NCBI RefSeq assembly: GCF_001550155.1
Contig: NZ_LRUF01000019.1
Span: 124,001-188,000, forward strand
Source of the DNA: Pseudoalteromonas arabiensis
Lineage (GTDB): Bacteria; Pseudomonadota; Gammaproteobacteria; Enterobacterales; Alteromonadaceae
DNA: 64,000 bases
Direction of reading: 5' to 3'
Positions within the stretch are counted from its first letter, which is position 1; each line of letters begins with the position of its first letter. Below the pieces are notes generated by a model, which had not been told where the DNA came from, made no database searches, and saw nothing but the letters and a program-made list of their open reading frames with translations. The position numbers and the translations under genes are program-made. This document shows positions 42,992 to 52,668 of the stretch, in pieces.

Positions 42992-44989
42992 GTGCGAAAG
43001 ATATTAATTGTTGATAGTAATAGTGTTTTAGCAATGCGAGTAAAGGTGTTACTAGAGCTCATAGGGTGTAGGGTTGAGCTGATACACTTTTCAATGGTTG
43101 ATAATGCTGTTTTAGCGCAGCAATTTGACCTTGTTGCTGCTTCACACGGTGTACCAACAGATACTATCAAAAAGCTAATGGGGGTATTTTCTCAAGAGCA
43201 TCTTTTACTTTTGGCACCTAAAGCACAGCGCAGTGATTTACTTGAGCATTTTAGTGAAATTAATCGCTTACTACCTAATGCGGTGGTCATATACCCTTTC
43301 TTTGCCAACAAAGAGATCAGCGCTCTATTAGAAGGCGTGCTTGAACTTGATTCCGATAATATCTTAAAACTTCCTACGGTTTTACTTGTTGATCACTGCC
43401 CTGAGCGATTAAATACGATCGCGCACAATTTAAAAGGTGCACATATTAAAACCTTCACCGCAGAAAATATATTCTCAGCGGTAGAGTTAGTGAACCAGCA
43501 TGCAATTGATTTATTAATTAGTGACTTTACCTTTGAAGATGGTACAGGTCTTGAGCTATTTAATAAATTCAAAACATTGCAACCTAATTGCCGTTGTTTA
43601 CTTTATACCTCTAAGCCCGATCAAGTCTCTATGGTTGCAGCCATTCGTCAAGGTGTTGAAGATGTTTTAATTAAGCCAATAGATGACAATAGCTTGCTGC
43701 AATCGGTCCATAAGCTTTGGCAAACTGAATTGTTAAAACGCCACAATGCAGAGTTGGTAGAGCGTCTACAAAACACGGTTGATGCATTAATCGAAAAAGA
43801 CAGCTTATTACGTGTTATTTTTAAGCACACCCCCGATGCGATCATTCTATTTGATCGTAACGGTAAAATTATTGAGGCCAATGATGCCTGTGAGTCATTA
43901 TTTGAGAAATCGTTAAAAGAGTTTGAAAATTGCTCGGTGTATGACTTTTTTGACTTAGCTTCGACTACACGTATAAAAGACAAGGTCAGTACACTTAATA
44001 AAAATCGTCAATTTAGTTGTGATTTAAAGGTACTGAAGGAAAATGGTGCATCGGTTCCATTGGTGGGCTCGTTCAATGAAATTGACCATCACGGTGAAAT
44101 AGCACTTGCTGTCATCTTTAAAAATGTTACGCACCTGAAAGAGAAAGAAGAGCTACTTCTTGAAGCAAAAGATACCCTAGAAGAAGAAGTTAAAGCACGC
44201 ACAGCCCAGTTAGAGCACGCAAAAAATGTCGCTGAAGCTGCCAATCACAGTAAGTCAGAGTTTTTAGCTAATATGTCTCACGAGCTTAGAACACCTATGC
44301 ATTCTATTCTTAGCTTCGCACGGTTTGGCTTAGAAAAAGTAGCCAATGATGACCTCAGTAAAGAGAAGCTTAATAAGTATTTATCACGAATAGAGCAAAG
44401 TGGTGAACGGTTACTTTCTTTACTCAATAACTTGCTTGACTTATCTAAGCTTGATGTTGGTAAATTTCCTTTTAACCCGCAGAAGCATAGCCTGATGAAT
44501 ATCATAAAAACCAGTATTGATGATGTCTCGGGTACAGCACTTGAACGTAATATCACCATTAAATTAATTGCGCCTAATACAAACATCACCATTGAGTGTG
44601 ATGAAGAACAAATTAACCAAATTATGCGTAACTTACTTGGCAATGCGCTTAAATTTAGTGAGCCCAATAGCGATATAGACATAAAGCTGGCGCTAAGCAA
44701 TGGATCGGCTGAAATTGCAGTTGTTGATCGTGGTATAGGTATACCTGACGACGAATTAGAAAAAGTATTCGCAAAGTTCGAACAAAGCAGTAAAACCAAT
44801 AGCGGTGCAGGAGGCACCGGACTCGGTTTAGCAATTTGCCGTGAGTTTGTTTTGCTACATCAAGGCACTATTGTGGCAAGTAACAACGAATACGGTGGTG
44901 CCACTATTTTAGTGACCCTACCTTTAGAAATTGACTTTCCTCAGCATTTAACAAATGAAGAGCGAGTGCAAAGTAATTATGAAGCTTAA
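42992..44989 (+). CDS. Hybrid sensor histidine kinase: REC-like, REC, PAS, HisKA, HATPase
   Basis: A 665-residue cytoplasmic kinase without membrane spans, starting at GTG 42992. Residues 1-120 look like a receiver domain (KILIVDSNSVLAMRV) but have Ala-Ala-Ser where the phospho-acceptor Asp should be (DLVAASHG). A second receiver (VLLVDHCPERL) has the acceptor Asp178 in ISDF. A PAS domain follows (IFKHTPDAIILFDRNGKI), then HisKA with His430 in SEFLANMSHELRTPM, and the ATPase domain with N, G1 (DRGIGIPDDELEKVF) and G2 (GTGLGL) boxes. The response regulator gene starts 21 bases after its stop, so they form a pair. The signal is unknown. Confidence 0.88.
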   Translation: MRKILIVDSNSVLAMRVKVLLELIGCRVELIHFSMVDNAVLAQQFDLVAASHGVPTDTIKKLMGVFSQEHLLLLAPKAQRSDLLEHFSEINRLLPNAVVIYPFFANKEISALLEGVLELDSDNILKLPTVLLVDHCPERLNTIAHNLKGAHIKTFTAENIFSAVELVNQHAIDLLISDFTFEDGTGLELFNKFKTLQPNCRCLLYTSKPDQVSMVAAIRQGVEDVLIKPIDDNSLLQSVHKLWQTELLKRHNAELVERLQNTVDALIEKDSLLRVIFKHTPDAIILFDRNGKIIEANDACESLFEKSLKEFENCSVYDFFDLASTTRIKDKVSTLNKNRQFSCDLKVLKENGASVPLVGSFNEIDHHGEIALAVIFKNVTHLKEKEELLLEAKDTLEEEVKARTAQLEHAKNVAEAANHSKSEFLANMSHELRTPMHSILSFARFGLEKVANDDLSKEKLNKYLSRIEQSGERLLSLLNNLLDLSKLDVGKFPFNPQKHSLMNIIKTSIDDVSGTALERNITIKLIAPNTNITIECDEEQINQIMRNLLGNALKFSEPNSDIDIKLALSNGSAEIAVVDRGIGIPDDELEKVFAKFEQSSKTNSGAGGTGLGLAICREFVLLHQGTIVASNNEYGGATILVTLPLEIDFPQHLTNEERVQSNYEA

Positions 44990-45010
44990 TTTAAAATGGA
45001 AGAGGGTGAG

Positions 45011-46138
45011 ATGGCCTTAAAACGAATTTTAGCAGTTGATGATGAGCCTTTTAATTTAGAGATCATTGAAGAGATCTTAGAAGAGCTCGATTTTGAATTA
45101 AAAATGGTTAATAGTGGTCCAGAATGCTTAGCTGTAGTTGAAGAGTTTGACCCACAAGTTATTTTACTTGATGTGAGTATGCCGCAAATGAGTGGCTATG
45201 AGGTATGCCGAAAGCTTAAAGAAAATCCAAACACAGCAAATATTATTGTTATGTTTGTGTCGGCAAGAGGCACAGTTGAAGAGCGTATGGAAGGGTATTC
45301 TGTTGGTGCCGAAGATTATATTGTGAAGCCATTTGGGCATGAAGAATTAAAACTGAAGCTTCAGCATCTACACCAAGTACTGATTGAAAAAGAGTCCTTA
45401 GAACAACAAGTCGAGGATGCAACATCGACAGCGTTTAACGCGATGGCAAATAGCAGTGAGATGGGGCAAATTGTTAATTATATTGAACATATTGGTTCTA
45501 TTGATAATGAACAAGAGCTAGGAAAGGCATTGCTCCACTGTTTAAGCTCATTTGATTTACAAAGCAATGTTGAGTTTCGTCTTGATTCGGGGGTAGAGCA
45601 TTTTTCTGTAACAGGGATATGCTCACCTATTGTGGTTGAACTGTTTGAAATGCTAAAAAATAAAGGCCGCTTACATGAGTTTTCGAGCCGCATTTTAGTG
45701 AACTATGAAATGATCAGTTTATTGATTCTCAATATGCCTGAACAAGACCCTGATAAGCATGGCCGAATTCGAGATCATATTTGTTTTTTGGTGAGTGTTA
45801 CCGAGCAACAGCTTAAAGCGATTATTACTAAAAAAGAGCTTATTCGTCAGCAACAGCAATTAAATGACGCGGTGGGTAAAGTACATAGTAAGTTTCGTGG
45901 TTTGATTGAGCTATTAAATGAGAACCGTCTCAATAATGAAGCTGTTTTTAAACAACTACAGGAAGACCTTGAACAGCGAATACCAACAATGGGCCTTGAT
46001 GAAGACCAAGAGGTTTTCATTTATCAAAAAGTTGATGAAACGATTCAAAACTCAGTTGCACGTGAAGAGTCAGTACAAGGTGTTAAAGCGGCATTTAAAG
46101 AAATTGAAGCAGATTTATCCTTGTTACTGAAAAGCTAA
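45011..46138 (+). CDS. Response regulator with an unrecognised C-terminal region
   Basis: A 375-residue protein. The receiver domain covers residues 1-125 (ILAVDDEPFNLEI, acceptor Asp54 in LLDVSMPQMSG, and Lys in VKPF). It is followed by a coiled-coil stretch and about 240 residues of helical, Glu/Gln-rich sequence in which I see no DNA-binding, GGDEF, EAL or HD-GYP motif. It may be a protein-interaction output. ATG 45011 has an AGAGG-type site upstream; an ATG at 44996 is also in frame. It is paired with the hybrid kinase upstream. Confidence 0.82.
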   Translation: MALKRILAVDDEPFNLEIIEEILEELDFELKMVNSGPECLAVVEEFDPQVILLDVSMPQMSGYEVCRKLKENPNTANIIVMFVSARGTVEERMEGYSVGAEDYIVKPFGHEELKLKLQHLHQVLIEKESLEQQVEDATSTAFNAMANSSEMGQIVNYIEHIGSIDNEQELGKALLHCLSSFDLQSNVEFRLDSGVEHFSVTGICSPIVVELFEMLKNKGRLHEFSSRILVNYEMISLLILNMPEQDPDKHGRIRDHICFLVSVTEQQLKAIITKKELIRQQQQLNDAVGKVHSKFRGLIELLNENRLNNEAVFKQLQEDLEQRIPTMGLDEDQEVFIYQKVDETIQNSVAREESVQGVKAAFKEIEADLSLLLKS

Positions 46139-46156
46139 CATTTATGACGTAACGTA

Positions 46157-47290
46157 CTAGGCGTCTCGTGGTAAGCCTTTTTCTACAATACGAATTAGTC
46201 GCGCTGTTTTACGTAACTGTTGTTGGCGCTTATGGGTCTGTTGATCAAGCGCCCATTCAATATGCTCTTTTACAAGTGAAGTTGCGCTTTTAAGCGCATC
46301 GCTTAATGTTGCCACTATTTCTTCGTTATATTCAGCATTACCTAAGCCTACAGCGAGATTTCTCTGCCATCGCTGGTGGCCTATTCGTCGGATAGGACTG
46401 CCTTCGGTATTTTTAAGAAAGGTTGCTTCATCCCAAGCAAAAAGAGTTAACAGGTCTTGATCTTTTAATTGCTTTCGCGGGTGAAAATCAGCTTCATCCG
46501 TTATTTGACCATAACGATTCCAAGGGCAGACGAGCTGGCAATCGTCACAGCCGTAAACCCGATTACCGAGTAAAGGACGGTACTCTTCAGGGATCGCACC
46601 CTGTAGCTCGATTGTTAAGTATGAAATACATTTACGAGCATCCACTACATAAGGCTCTACAATCGCGCCTGTAGGGCATAATGTCATGCAAGCGACACAT
46701 TTACCACAGCCTTCAAAGGTGTTTTCCTCATCGATAGGCAGTGGAATATCAACAAATAACTCACCTAAAAAAAACCAAGAGCCCGCCTCTTTATTGATTA
46801 ACAAACTATGCTTACCTCGCCAACCTAAGCCTGCTTTTTCAGCAAGTTGCCTTTCAAGTACTGGCGCAGAGTCGACAAATGGGCGAAACCCTAGCTCGCC
46901 AACATGCTGCTCAATCTTTTGGCCGAGCTTTTTTAGGCGATTACGAAGTAGCTTATGGTAGTCCCGACCCAAGGCATAGCGGCTGATGTACGCTTTGTTT
47001 GTTTGCTTTAAGTTTTTTGCAAAGCTGGCATCGGGGGGCAGGTAATTCATTTTAACTGAAATGACTCTTTGTGTGCCGGGGACTAATTCAGCAGGGCGAG
47101 CACGCTTCATACCATGGGCAGCCATGTACTCCATCTCACCATGATAACCTTTATCTAGCCAGCGCTGAAGCTGTGTTTCATGCTTAGTGAGATCGATATC
47201 GGTGATCCCCACTTCGGCAAAACCAAGGTCTTTACCCCATTGTTTAATTTGCAAAGCGAGTTGTTGGTAATCGGTAGTAGGAGTTGTCAC
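46157..47290 (-). CDS. queG: Epoxyqueuosine reductase QueG
   Basis: A 377-residue enzyme for the last step of queuosine synthesis in tRNA. It carries two 4Fe-4S motifs (CGKCVACMTLCPTGAI, and CDDCQLVCPWN with an upstream Cys) and the B12-binding N-terminal half (WGKDLGFAEVGITDIDL). A C-terminal HEAT-like repeat region ends the protein. The start is uncertain: the open frame extends to a TTG at 47311, but that codon lies in the terminator hairpin of the upstream gene, so GTG 47290 is preferred, although no clear ribosome site is visible. Confidence 0.92.
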   Translation of the reverse strand: MTTPTTDYQQLALQIKQWGKDLGFAEVGITDIDLTKHETQLQRWLDKGYHGEMEYMAAHGMKRARPAELVPGTQRVISVKMNYLPPDASFAKNLKQTNKAYISRYALGRDYHKLLRNRLKKLGQKIEQHVGELGFRPFVDSAPVLERQLAEKAGLGWRGKHSLLINKEAGSWFFLGELFVDIPLPIDEENTFEGCGKCVACMTLCPTGAIVEPYVVDARKCISYLTIELQGAIPEEYRPLLGNRVYGCDDCQLVCPWNRYGQITDEADFHPRKQLKDQDLLTLFAWDEATFLKNTEGSPIRRIGHQRWQRNLAVGLGNAEYNEEIVATLSDALKSATSLVKEHIEWALDQQTHKRQQQLRKTARLIRIVEKGLPRDA

Positions 47291-47297
47291 AGTCAAT

Positions 47298-47325
47298 AAA
47301 AAAGTAGCCAAGAAGTGGCTACTTT
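47298..47325 (-). terminator. Terminator of the chemotaxis transducer gene
   Basis: A 10-bp stem (AAAGTAGCCA and TGGCTACTTT) with a 5-base loop is followed on the minus strand by T residues. It lies 38 bases after the transducer stop and limits how far upstream queG can start. Confidence 0.88.
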
Positions 47326-47362
47326 ACCATAAATAGTTAAAACAAAAGAGCTAAAACAGACC

Positions 47363-48601
47363 TTAAACAAAGCGTTTTAATTGTTGTAGTGTTTGTTGAC
47401 TTAGTAAATGTGATTGCTCACAATCAGCCAGTGACTCATCTATTTGCTGTTTCGCTTGTTCACCTAATGTCACAATTTGTTCAACACTTTGATGAGTTTG
47501 TGTTTGTGTTTGTTCCAGTAAATGTACTGCACTGACTATTTGTTGTAATTGCTGCTGATTTTGCTCAAATTCGCCAAGCATATTACTAAACCCTGCAGAG
47601 GTATCACTGATCGCTGTTTCTGCATCGCTAGAATGACTAATTAACTGCTCAGACTCTTTGTTTGTTTCATTAACTAATGTATTCATTTGATTAATGAAGT
47701 CACTTATTTGACGAGTCGCATCATTCACTTTTACTGAAAGTGTTCTCACTTCATCTGCAACCACAGCAAAGCCTCGTCCAGCTTCGCCAGCGCGTGCCGC
47801 TTCAATGGCTGCATTTAATGCAAGTAAATTAGTTTGATCGGAAAACTCTTCAACCATTTTTAAAATAGCGCGAATATTTTCACTGTTTTCTTTTAAACCT
47901 GAAATAGTCGCTGAGAAGTTAGCTAAAATCTGGCTAATCATCGCAACCTTATTTACAAGTGCAGAGAGCTCTGTAGCTGAATTTTTTACAAATGCCAGAT
48001 GCTCACTATTAATCGTATGTACACTGTCTGTGTTAGCCGAAATATGTTCTAAGCTTGAAGTAATTTGGTTACTTGAATCAGTAATTGTATGGCTAAATTT
48101 AATCTGCTGATGGCTAATCTCTGCTGTCTGTTGCATTGATTGAGTCATCTTTGAACTGCTGTCAGCACTGGCTTGCGCACTTTGATAAGTTGTCGCAAGT
48201 AGCTCACCTAAGTGTGCCGTAAAGGTATTGTATTGTTCGCTGAGATCTCTGAATTCATCAAATGTGAAGTGTGGTAACTTAGCAGATAAATCAGCATCAT
48301 GGCGGTTAATGTGCGCTAGTGTGTCACGCATGGCTTGGACTGGGCGTACAATTAAAAAACGCATATAGAAAATCGTAAAAATAAAGCTCGCGACGATGAT
48401 AAGTGCCATTAACCAAAACAAGCTCATGCTTGCTTGTTGCTCTGAAAGGCTATTGTAAAGCCAGATTAAAGTGATCGCCTGGAATGCAAACACGAATCCT
48501 AAATTACCGACAATTTTACGCGTTAAGGTGTAAAAGAAAGTCTGTTCGATAAAATTATACATGCGCATATAGCTACTCATTAAGGTGTTGTGTTGATTCA
48601 T
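47363..48601 (-). CDS. Methyl-accepting chemotaxis protein lacking a periplasmic sensor
   Basis: A 412-residue transducer. Two membrane spans ([19 protein letters not shown] and [19 protein letters not shown]) are separated by only about ten residues, so there is no external ligand domain. A HAMP domain ([25 protein letters not shown]) and a long signalling coiled coil follow, with the hairpin tip [37 protein letters not shown]. It probably senses membrane state, redox or internal cues. No CheA or CheW gene is nearby. It ends in its own terminator. Confidence 0.9.
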   Translation of the reverse strand: MNQHNTLMSSYMRMYNFIEQTFFYTLTRKIVGNLGFVFAFQAITLIWLYNSLSEQQASMSLFWLMALIIVASFIFTIFYMRFLIVRPVQAMRDTLAHINRHDADLSAKLPHFTFDEFRDLSEQYNTFTAHLGELLATTYQSAQASADSSSKMTQSMQQTAEISHQQIKFSHTITDSSNQITSSLEHISANTDSVHTINSEHLAFVKNSATELSALVNKVAMISQILANFSATISGLKENSENIRAILKMVEEFSDQTNLLALNAAIEAARAGEAGRGFAVVADEVRTLSVKVNDATRQISDFINQMNTLVNETNKESEQLISHSSDAETAISDTSAGFSNMLGEFEQNQQQLQQIVSAVHLLEQTQTQTHQSVEQIVTLGEQAKQQIDESLADCEQSHLLSQQTLQQLKRFV

Positions 48602-48664
48602 TTGGACGTTTCTTAGTCTTGTTCAATGCCACTCAATTCAACAGTATAGCTTACTCTTGCTGAG

Positions 48665-49363
48665 TTACAGTGATTGAAGTGTCATTTGTGTATGACAGGG
48701 GAAATTGGTAAAAATACCATCCACGCCATAACTTAACATTAATTCAATATCTTCTACTTTATCGACCGTGTAAGCATAAACTTGAAGGCCTCGTTGTTTT
48801 GCATCTGCAACAAATTCATGGTTTATAAAGTTTTTATCTATATGAATGCTGTAGGCATGCAGTTTTTGAGCAAATTCACTGTAATTGATTGGAATTGAAG
48901 CCGTAAGAGCGCCAATTTTTACCCATGGTAACTTTTGTTTGAGCCACATGAGTTGATGATGATCAAAAGATGATACCAAAATATTATCTCTTGATATTTT
49001 TCCAATACTAATATTTGACTCTACCATCTCAACAAACTTATCTAAAGAAAAAGTGTGTTTTAGTTCAAGGTTTAAAAGCGTTTTATCTTCTACCCAGTCA
49101 ATGGCATCTTGCAGACAGGGAACAACTTCTCCGTTACCTGCATCATATTGTTGAATTTGCTCTTTTGTGCAGGCATTTACTTTACCGCGACCAGAGGTTG
49201 TGCGATCGAGCCAAGTGTCGTGAATGATCATGTAATCATCAAGGCAGCTCTGTACGTCAATTTCGATACCATCTACTGCCAAATCTACTGCGGCAATAAT
49301 GGCGCTTTTGGTATTTTCTGGATAGGTACCACTGGCACCTCTGTGAGCGAATACTTTCATCAT
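48665..49363 (-). CDS. Glycerophosphodiester phosphodiesterase
   Basis: A 232-residue cytoplasmic GDPD enzyme of the UgpQ type. The catalytic motif FAHRGASGTYPENT lies at the N-terminus, with metal ligands in GIEIDVQSCLDD and the second catalytic His in MIIHDTWLDRTT. It splits glycerophosphodiesters to glycerol-3-phosphate and an alcohol. The start overlaps the stop of the EamA transporter as ATGA, so the two genes are co-transcribed. Confidence 0.9.
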   Translation of the reverse strand: MMKVFAHRGASGTYPENTKSAIIAAVDLAVDGIEIDVQSCLDDYMIIHDTWLDRTTSGRGKVNACTKEQIQQYDAGNGEVVPCLQDAIDWVEDKTLLNLELKHTFSLDKFVEMVESNISIGKISRDNILVSSFDHHQLMWLKQKLPWVKIGALTASIPINYSEFAQKLHAYSIHIDKNFINHEFVADAKQRGLQVYAYTVDKVEDIELMLSYGVDGIFTNFPCHTQMTLQSL

Positions 49364-50226
49364 TGCTTATGTTTCCGAGTCACTGACCATGTTTCATAAA
49401 AAGCGGCACTAATCACTAATGTACCACCAATAAGTGTGCTAATTGTAGGTTGCTCATGCAAAATTAAAAAAGCGAAAAACGTACCGTATAAAGGTTGCAA
49501 ACAAGATATTAAACCAGCGGTTGAAGCGGATAAATGTTTTAAGCTTGCTGCAAACAGTGAATGCGGTGCTGCTGTAAAAATAACCCCTACGGTAATTAAT
49601 AGCAGCCAATTTATTGTATCAACTTGTAATGGTGGTACTTCGACAAACGCGCATAACATAATACACGCGATCCAAGTTTGATAAAGCATGGTTTGTGGGC
49701 CGCTATATTGGCTAAAGTAACGCTTATGCACAATATTTCTAAAAGCAAAAAAACACGCTGACAAAATACCAATGGCAATCCCTAGAGTCACATCATTTCC
49801 TAAGCTGGCATCAGGAATGAGTAAGTAAATACCCAACATCACCACCAAGGCACTTGCTATATCTTTGAGTTGCGGTTTGCTGCCATGAAAAAAAGGCTCT
49901 AAAAATACCGTAATCACAGGGTAAGTAAAAAAGGCAATCATACCCACTGCAATCCCTGCCAATTGCATACCAGCAAAGTAGGTGAGCCAATGAACTCCAA
50001 CCGTGATGCCAAGCAACAAGGCAATTAGGTAATCACGGCGAGAATGAAGCTTAATGGCTTTGTGTTGAATTGTGAGTAAAATCAGTAAGGCACAGCCTGC
50101 AATCGCTGTTCTATAAACGGTAATATCTAATGCACTTAGGCTGACCAATTTGGCAAATAATGCGGTGCCACCGAATAGTAGCACTGCAATGTGTAAGTAC
50201 ATAAGGCTCTGTTTGTGCGCCTGCAT
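49360..50226 (-). CDS. EamA-family (DMT) transporter
   Basis: A 288-residue protein with ten predicted membrane spans in two repeats of five, the typical drug/metabolite transporter form. It begins with HIAVLLFGGTALFAKLVSLS, and the second repeat ends near LQPLYGTFFAFLILHEQPTISTLIGGTLVI. The substrate is unknown. It overlaps the glycerophosphodiesterase gene by 4 bases, which weakly suggests a phospholipid-breakdown product as cargo. Confidence 0.87.
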   Translation of the reverse strand: MQAHKQSLMYLHIAVLLFGGTALFAKLVSLSALDITVYRTAIAGCALLILLTIQHKAIKLHSRRDYLIALLLGITVGVHWLTYFAGMQLAGIAVGMIAFFTYPVITVFLEPFFHGSKPQLKDIASALVVMLGIYLLIPDASLGNDVTLGIAIGILSACFFAFRNIVHKRYFSQYSGPQTMLYQTWIACIMLCAFVEVPPLQVDTINWLLLITVGVIFTAAPHSLFAASLKHLSASTAGLISCLQPLYGTFFAFLILHEQPTISTLIGGTLVISAAFYETWSVTRKHKQ

Positions 50227-50313
50227 TACAAACCTTATTTTTGTTGTTATTAACTCTCTTTGTAACGGTAATCCTTTACTTTGTAAACTCCCTAAATAGG
50301 CTAATCCATTCGG

Positions 50314-51840
50314 TTAGTTCCAATATTTCCAACCTTGCAAGTAATAGTGGAGCACATTAGGCTCATCAAGCGTCGATACTTTTTCATTGTTAGCGCTAAT
50401 ATCGGGGGAGAAAATAAACAGTTGAGCATCATTTTCTGGACGATAAAAGCGAGTGTTAACAGGCAATAACTGGTGGTTACTACACATCAGATTACACGCC
50501 ATGACAAAGCCCCATTCACCAAACGACGGTACGTTCAAATGATAAGGCAAAGTATGGGCGAAGCCTGCTGCATTGAGCGTATTGTTGATAGACCAAAATG
50601 CCTGCTTCGCAAAAAACGGGCTCGTTGCTTGGGTCACAACAATGCCATTGTCAGGCAAGCTAGCTTTTACTAATTGGTAAAATTGTTTGCTGTAGAGTCG
50701 TGCTAAGTTAATCGCCTTAGGGTCAGGTAAATCAATAAAAATGATATCGAACAGTTGCTTGCCTTGCTCAATAAACACATAGGCATCTTGGTGAATAACT
50801 TTAACCTTTGGATCATTTAGCGACTGTTGATTAAGGGTTGTTAAGTTGTGATTAGTCCTTGCAAGCTTGGCAACAGCAGGGTCTAAATCGACAAGGGTGA
50901 TAGACTCTAGTTGCGGGTACTTCAAAAGCTCTCTAGCTGCTAAGCCGTCACCACCGCCTAAAATTAGAATTCGTTTTGCGTTGCCATGGCGCACCATAGC
51001 TGGATGAATAAGCGCTTCGTGATAGCGATATTCATCAATCGATGAAAATTGTAAGCCACCATTTAAATAAAGCCGAATATCATCTTTATGGCGAGTCAGA
51101 ACAATTTGTTGATAAGGCGTTTGCTCTGAGTGTATGACACGATCATCATAGATTTGGCTTTGCCAAAGGTGGGTGAGTTGTTTACTAGCAAATAAACAAA
51201 GCACCAATATGAGACTAACTAAAATGAGCGTGAACCTTAGCACCTGTCGACGATGAGTGCTGATATGGTCAATAAAGTACCACAGCAATAACAGCGCAAT
51301 ACTTAAGTTCATTAGGCCAAAGCTTAAGGCTGTTTTAAATACCCCCAGCCAAGGTAAAAATAGAAAAGGGAATAGTAAAGTTGCGAGCAGGGCACCAAAG
51401 TAGTCAATTGATAGTACATTGGCAAGGTTTGCTTTTAGCGCATAGTGCTTTTCCATTAAGCGACTTAACAGTGGAATTTCTAAACCAATTAAAATACCTA
51501 TTAAGGTGGTGAGTAAAATACTAATCGCTTGTAGTGGTAAGCCATACGCATAAGCGAAGTATAGTAATGGCACACTCAAGCCACCTAGTAATGCTAGTAG
51601 TAACTCAAAACCGATAAAATAAACCAGCAATGGCTTATCAGGCACGAAGCGAGAAAAATAAGAGCCAACCCCCATTGCCGCCATATACACGCCAATTGTC
51701 AGGGAAAATTGGGTGATGCTATCACCTAAAAAATAGGCGCCAGTGGTCGCAATTAATAATTCATAAATTATAGAGCAAAGACCGGCGACAAAAATACTAA
51801 ACAGTAAAATGTGGCTTTCGCGAATTGACTTACTTACCAC
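50314..51840 (-). CDS. Membrane-embedded spermidine-synthase-like aminopropyltransferase
   Basis: A 508-residue protein in two halves. The first 230 residues hold about seven membrane spans (from LLFSIFVAGLCSIIYELLIA onward). The second half is a spermidine-synthase fold with the nucleotide motif ILILGGGDGLAARELLKYP, acidic LVDLDP, and IFIDLPDP where classic enzymes have the catalytic Asp motif. Cytoplasmic aminopropyl transfer at the membrane is expected, but the acceptor is unknown. GTG 51840 is chosen because GAGG lies 8 bases before it; the open frame reaches back to 51903 but would then overlap the upstream gene by 74 bases. It is the last gene of the DUF350 operon. Confidence 0.8.
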   Translation of the reverse strand: MVSKSIRESHILLFSIFVAGLCSIIYELLIATTGAYFLGDSITQFSLTIGVYMAAMGVGSYFSRFVPDKPLLVYFIGFELLLALLGGLSVPLLYFAYAYGLPLQAISILLTTLIGILIGLEIPLLSRLMEKHYALKANLANVLSIDYFGALLATLLFPFLFLPWLGVFKTALSFGLMNLSIALLLLWYFIDHISTHRRQVLRFTLILVSLILVLCLFASKQLTHLWQSQIYDDRVIHSEQTPYQQIVLTRHKDDIRLYLNGGLQFSSIDEYRYHEALIHPAMVRHGNAKRILILGGGDGLAARELLKYPQLESITLVDLDPAVAKLARTNHNLTTLNQQSLNDPKVKVIHQDAYVFIEQGKQLFDIIFIDLPDPKAINLARLYSKQFYQLVKASLPDNGIVVTQATSPFFAKQAFWSINNTLNAAGFAHTLPYHLNVPSFGEWGFVMACNLMCSNHQLLPVNTRFYRPENDAQLFIFSPDISANNEKVSTLDEPNVLHYYLQGWKYWN

Positions 51841-52648
51841 CTGGGCCGCCTCGTGAACGGAAACCTGCGCTGCCAATACTTTGCTCACGTAATTGTTTAT
51901 CAACGTTTATATTGAAGTGGTGATATGAATAAACTTGCCAATCGTGCTCATCATCGCCTTTGCTATAAGCCAACAAAGATGCAACTAGCACAGGCACGAA
52001 AAACAACAATGCAATTGGCCAAGCTGGGATATGGGTTTCCATTGCTTTCATAGCCTCTGGGCTTAACGTGTTGATTGGTTTATAAGTAAGTTCAGAGTTT
52101 TTTCTCTTTGCGCCAAGTCGATGCAAAATAACAATGAAAGAGAAGCCTGCTATTATGCCAGTGATCCAAAGTAGAGGGTCGATGAAGCTGATGTTGCCTT
52201 TGATTGGAATGATGCGAAATGTATAATTGAAATGCTTAGCGCTATTACTGGGGCCAAAGCTACTGCTCACATATGCACTATATTGGCCTTTTTTAGGGAA
52301 GTGCACATCATGATAAGCCCTGCTCTTATATTCTCGCCATTCACCTTCAGAATCACGCCCTGATTCAGCCCATAGCTCATCAGAATAACTAAATAGATAG
52401 TTGCCTTCAGGGTCAAAAATTTCCATATCAATGGCTTTCCATGAATTTAAAGGCAGGCTACCTGTTATTTCTAAACGCATCATTTGGCCATCTTCAGGCA
52501 CTGTAAATAGGTAGGCTTTGTCTTGTCCATCGTAGTCTTTAAAATTACCATCTTGGCCACTGATTAGGGGCGTCTGTAGGTCTGAACGTATTATTAAGCA
52601 GGCCAAAAATGTGATGGCAGCGATAATACAAAGCTTATAGATGTTCAT
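51830..52648 (-). CDS. Membrane protein of the DUF350/spermidine-synthase operon, Gly-rich tail
   Basis: A 272-residue protein with an N-terminal span (LCIIAAITFLACLII), an exported beta-rich domain of about 130 residues (DFSYSDELWAESGRD-like surface loops), a second span (LLWITGIIAGFSFIVIL), a cytoplasmic stretch, a third span (AWPIALLFFVPVLVASLLAY), and a C-terminal tail ending SRGGPGGK. I do not recognise the family with certainty; similar proteins occur beside DUF350 and spermidine-synthase genes. It overlaps the preferred start of the synthase by 11 bases and follows the DUF350 gene by 20 bases. Confidence 0.7.
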   Translation of the reverse strand: MNIYKLCIIAAITFLACLIIRSDLQTPLISGQDGNFKDYDGQDKAYLFTVPEDGQMMRLEITGSLPLNSWKAIDMEIFDPEGNYLFSYSDELWAESGRDSEGEWREYKSRAYHDVHFPKKGQYSAYVSSSFGPSNSAKHFNYTFRIIPIKGNISFIDPLLWITGIIAGFSFIVILHRLGAKRKNSELTYKPINTLSPEAMKAMETHIPAWPIALLFFVPVLVASLLAYSKGDDEHDWQVYSYHHFNINVDKQLREQSIGSAGFRSRGGPGGK

Positions 52649-52668
52649 CCGTTACTCCATAAATAAGC

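Noticed and set aside
47290..47311. TTG 47311 as the queG start.
   Set aside because: It lies in the terminator stem-loop of the preceding gene and would put the ribosome site inside the hairpin.
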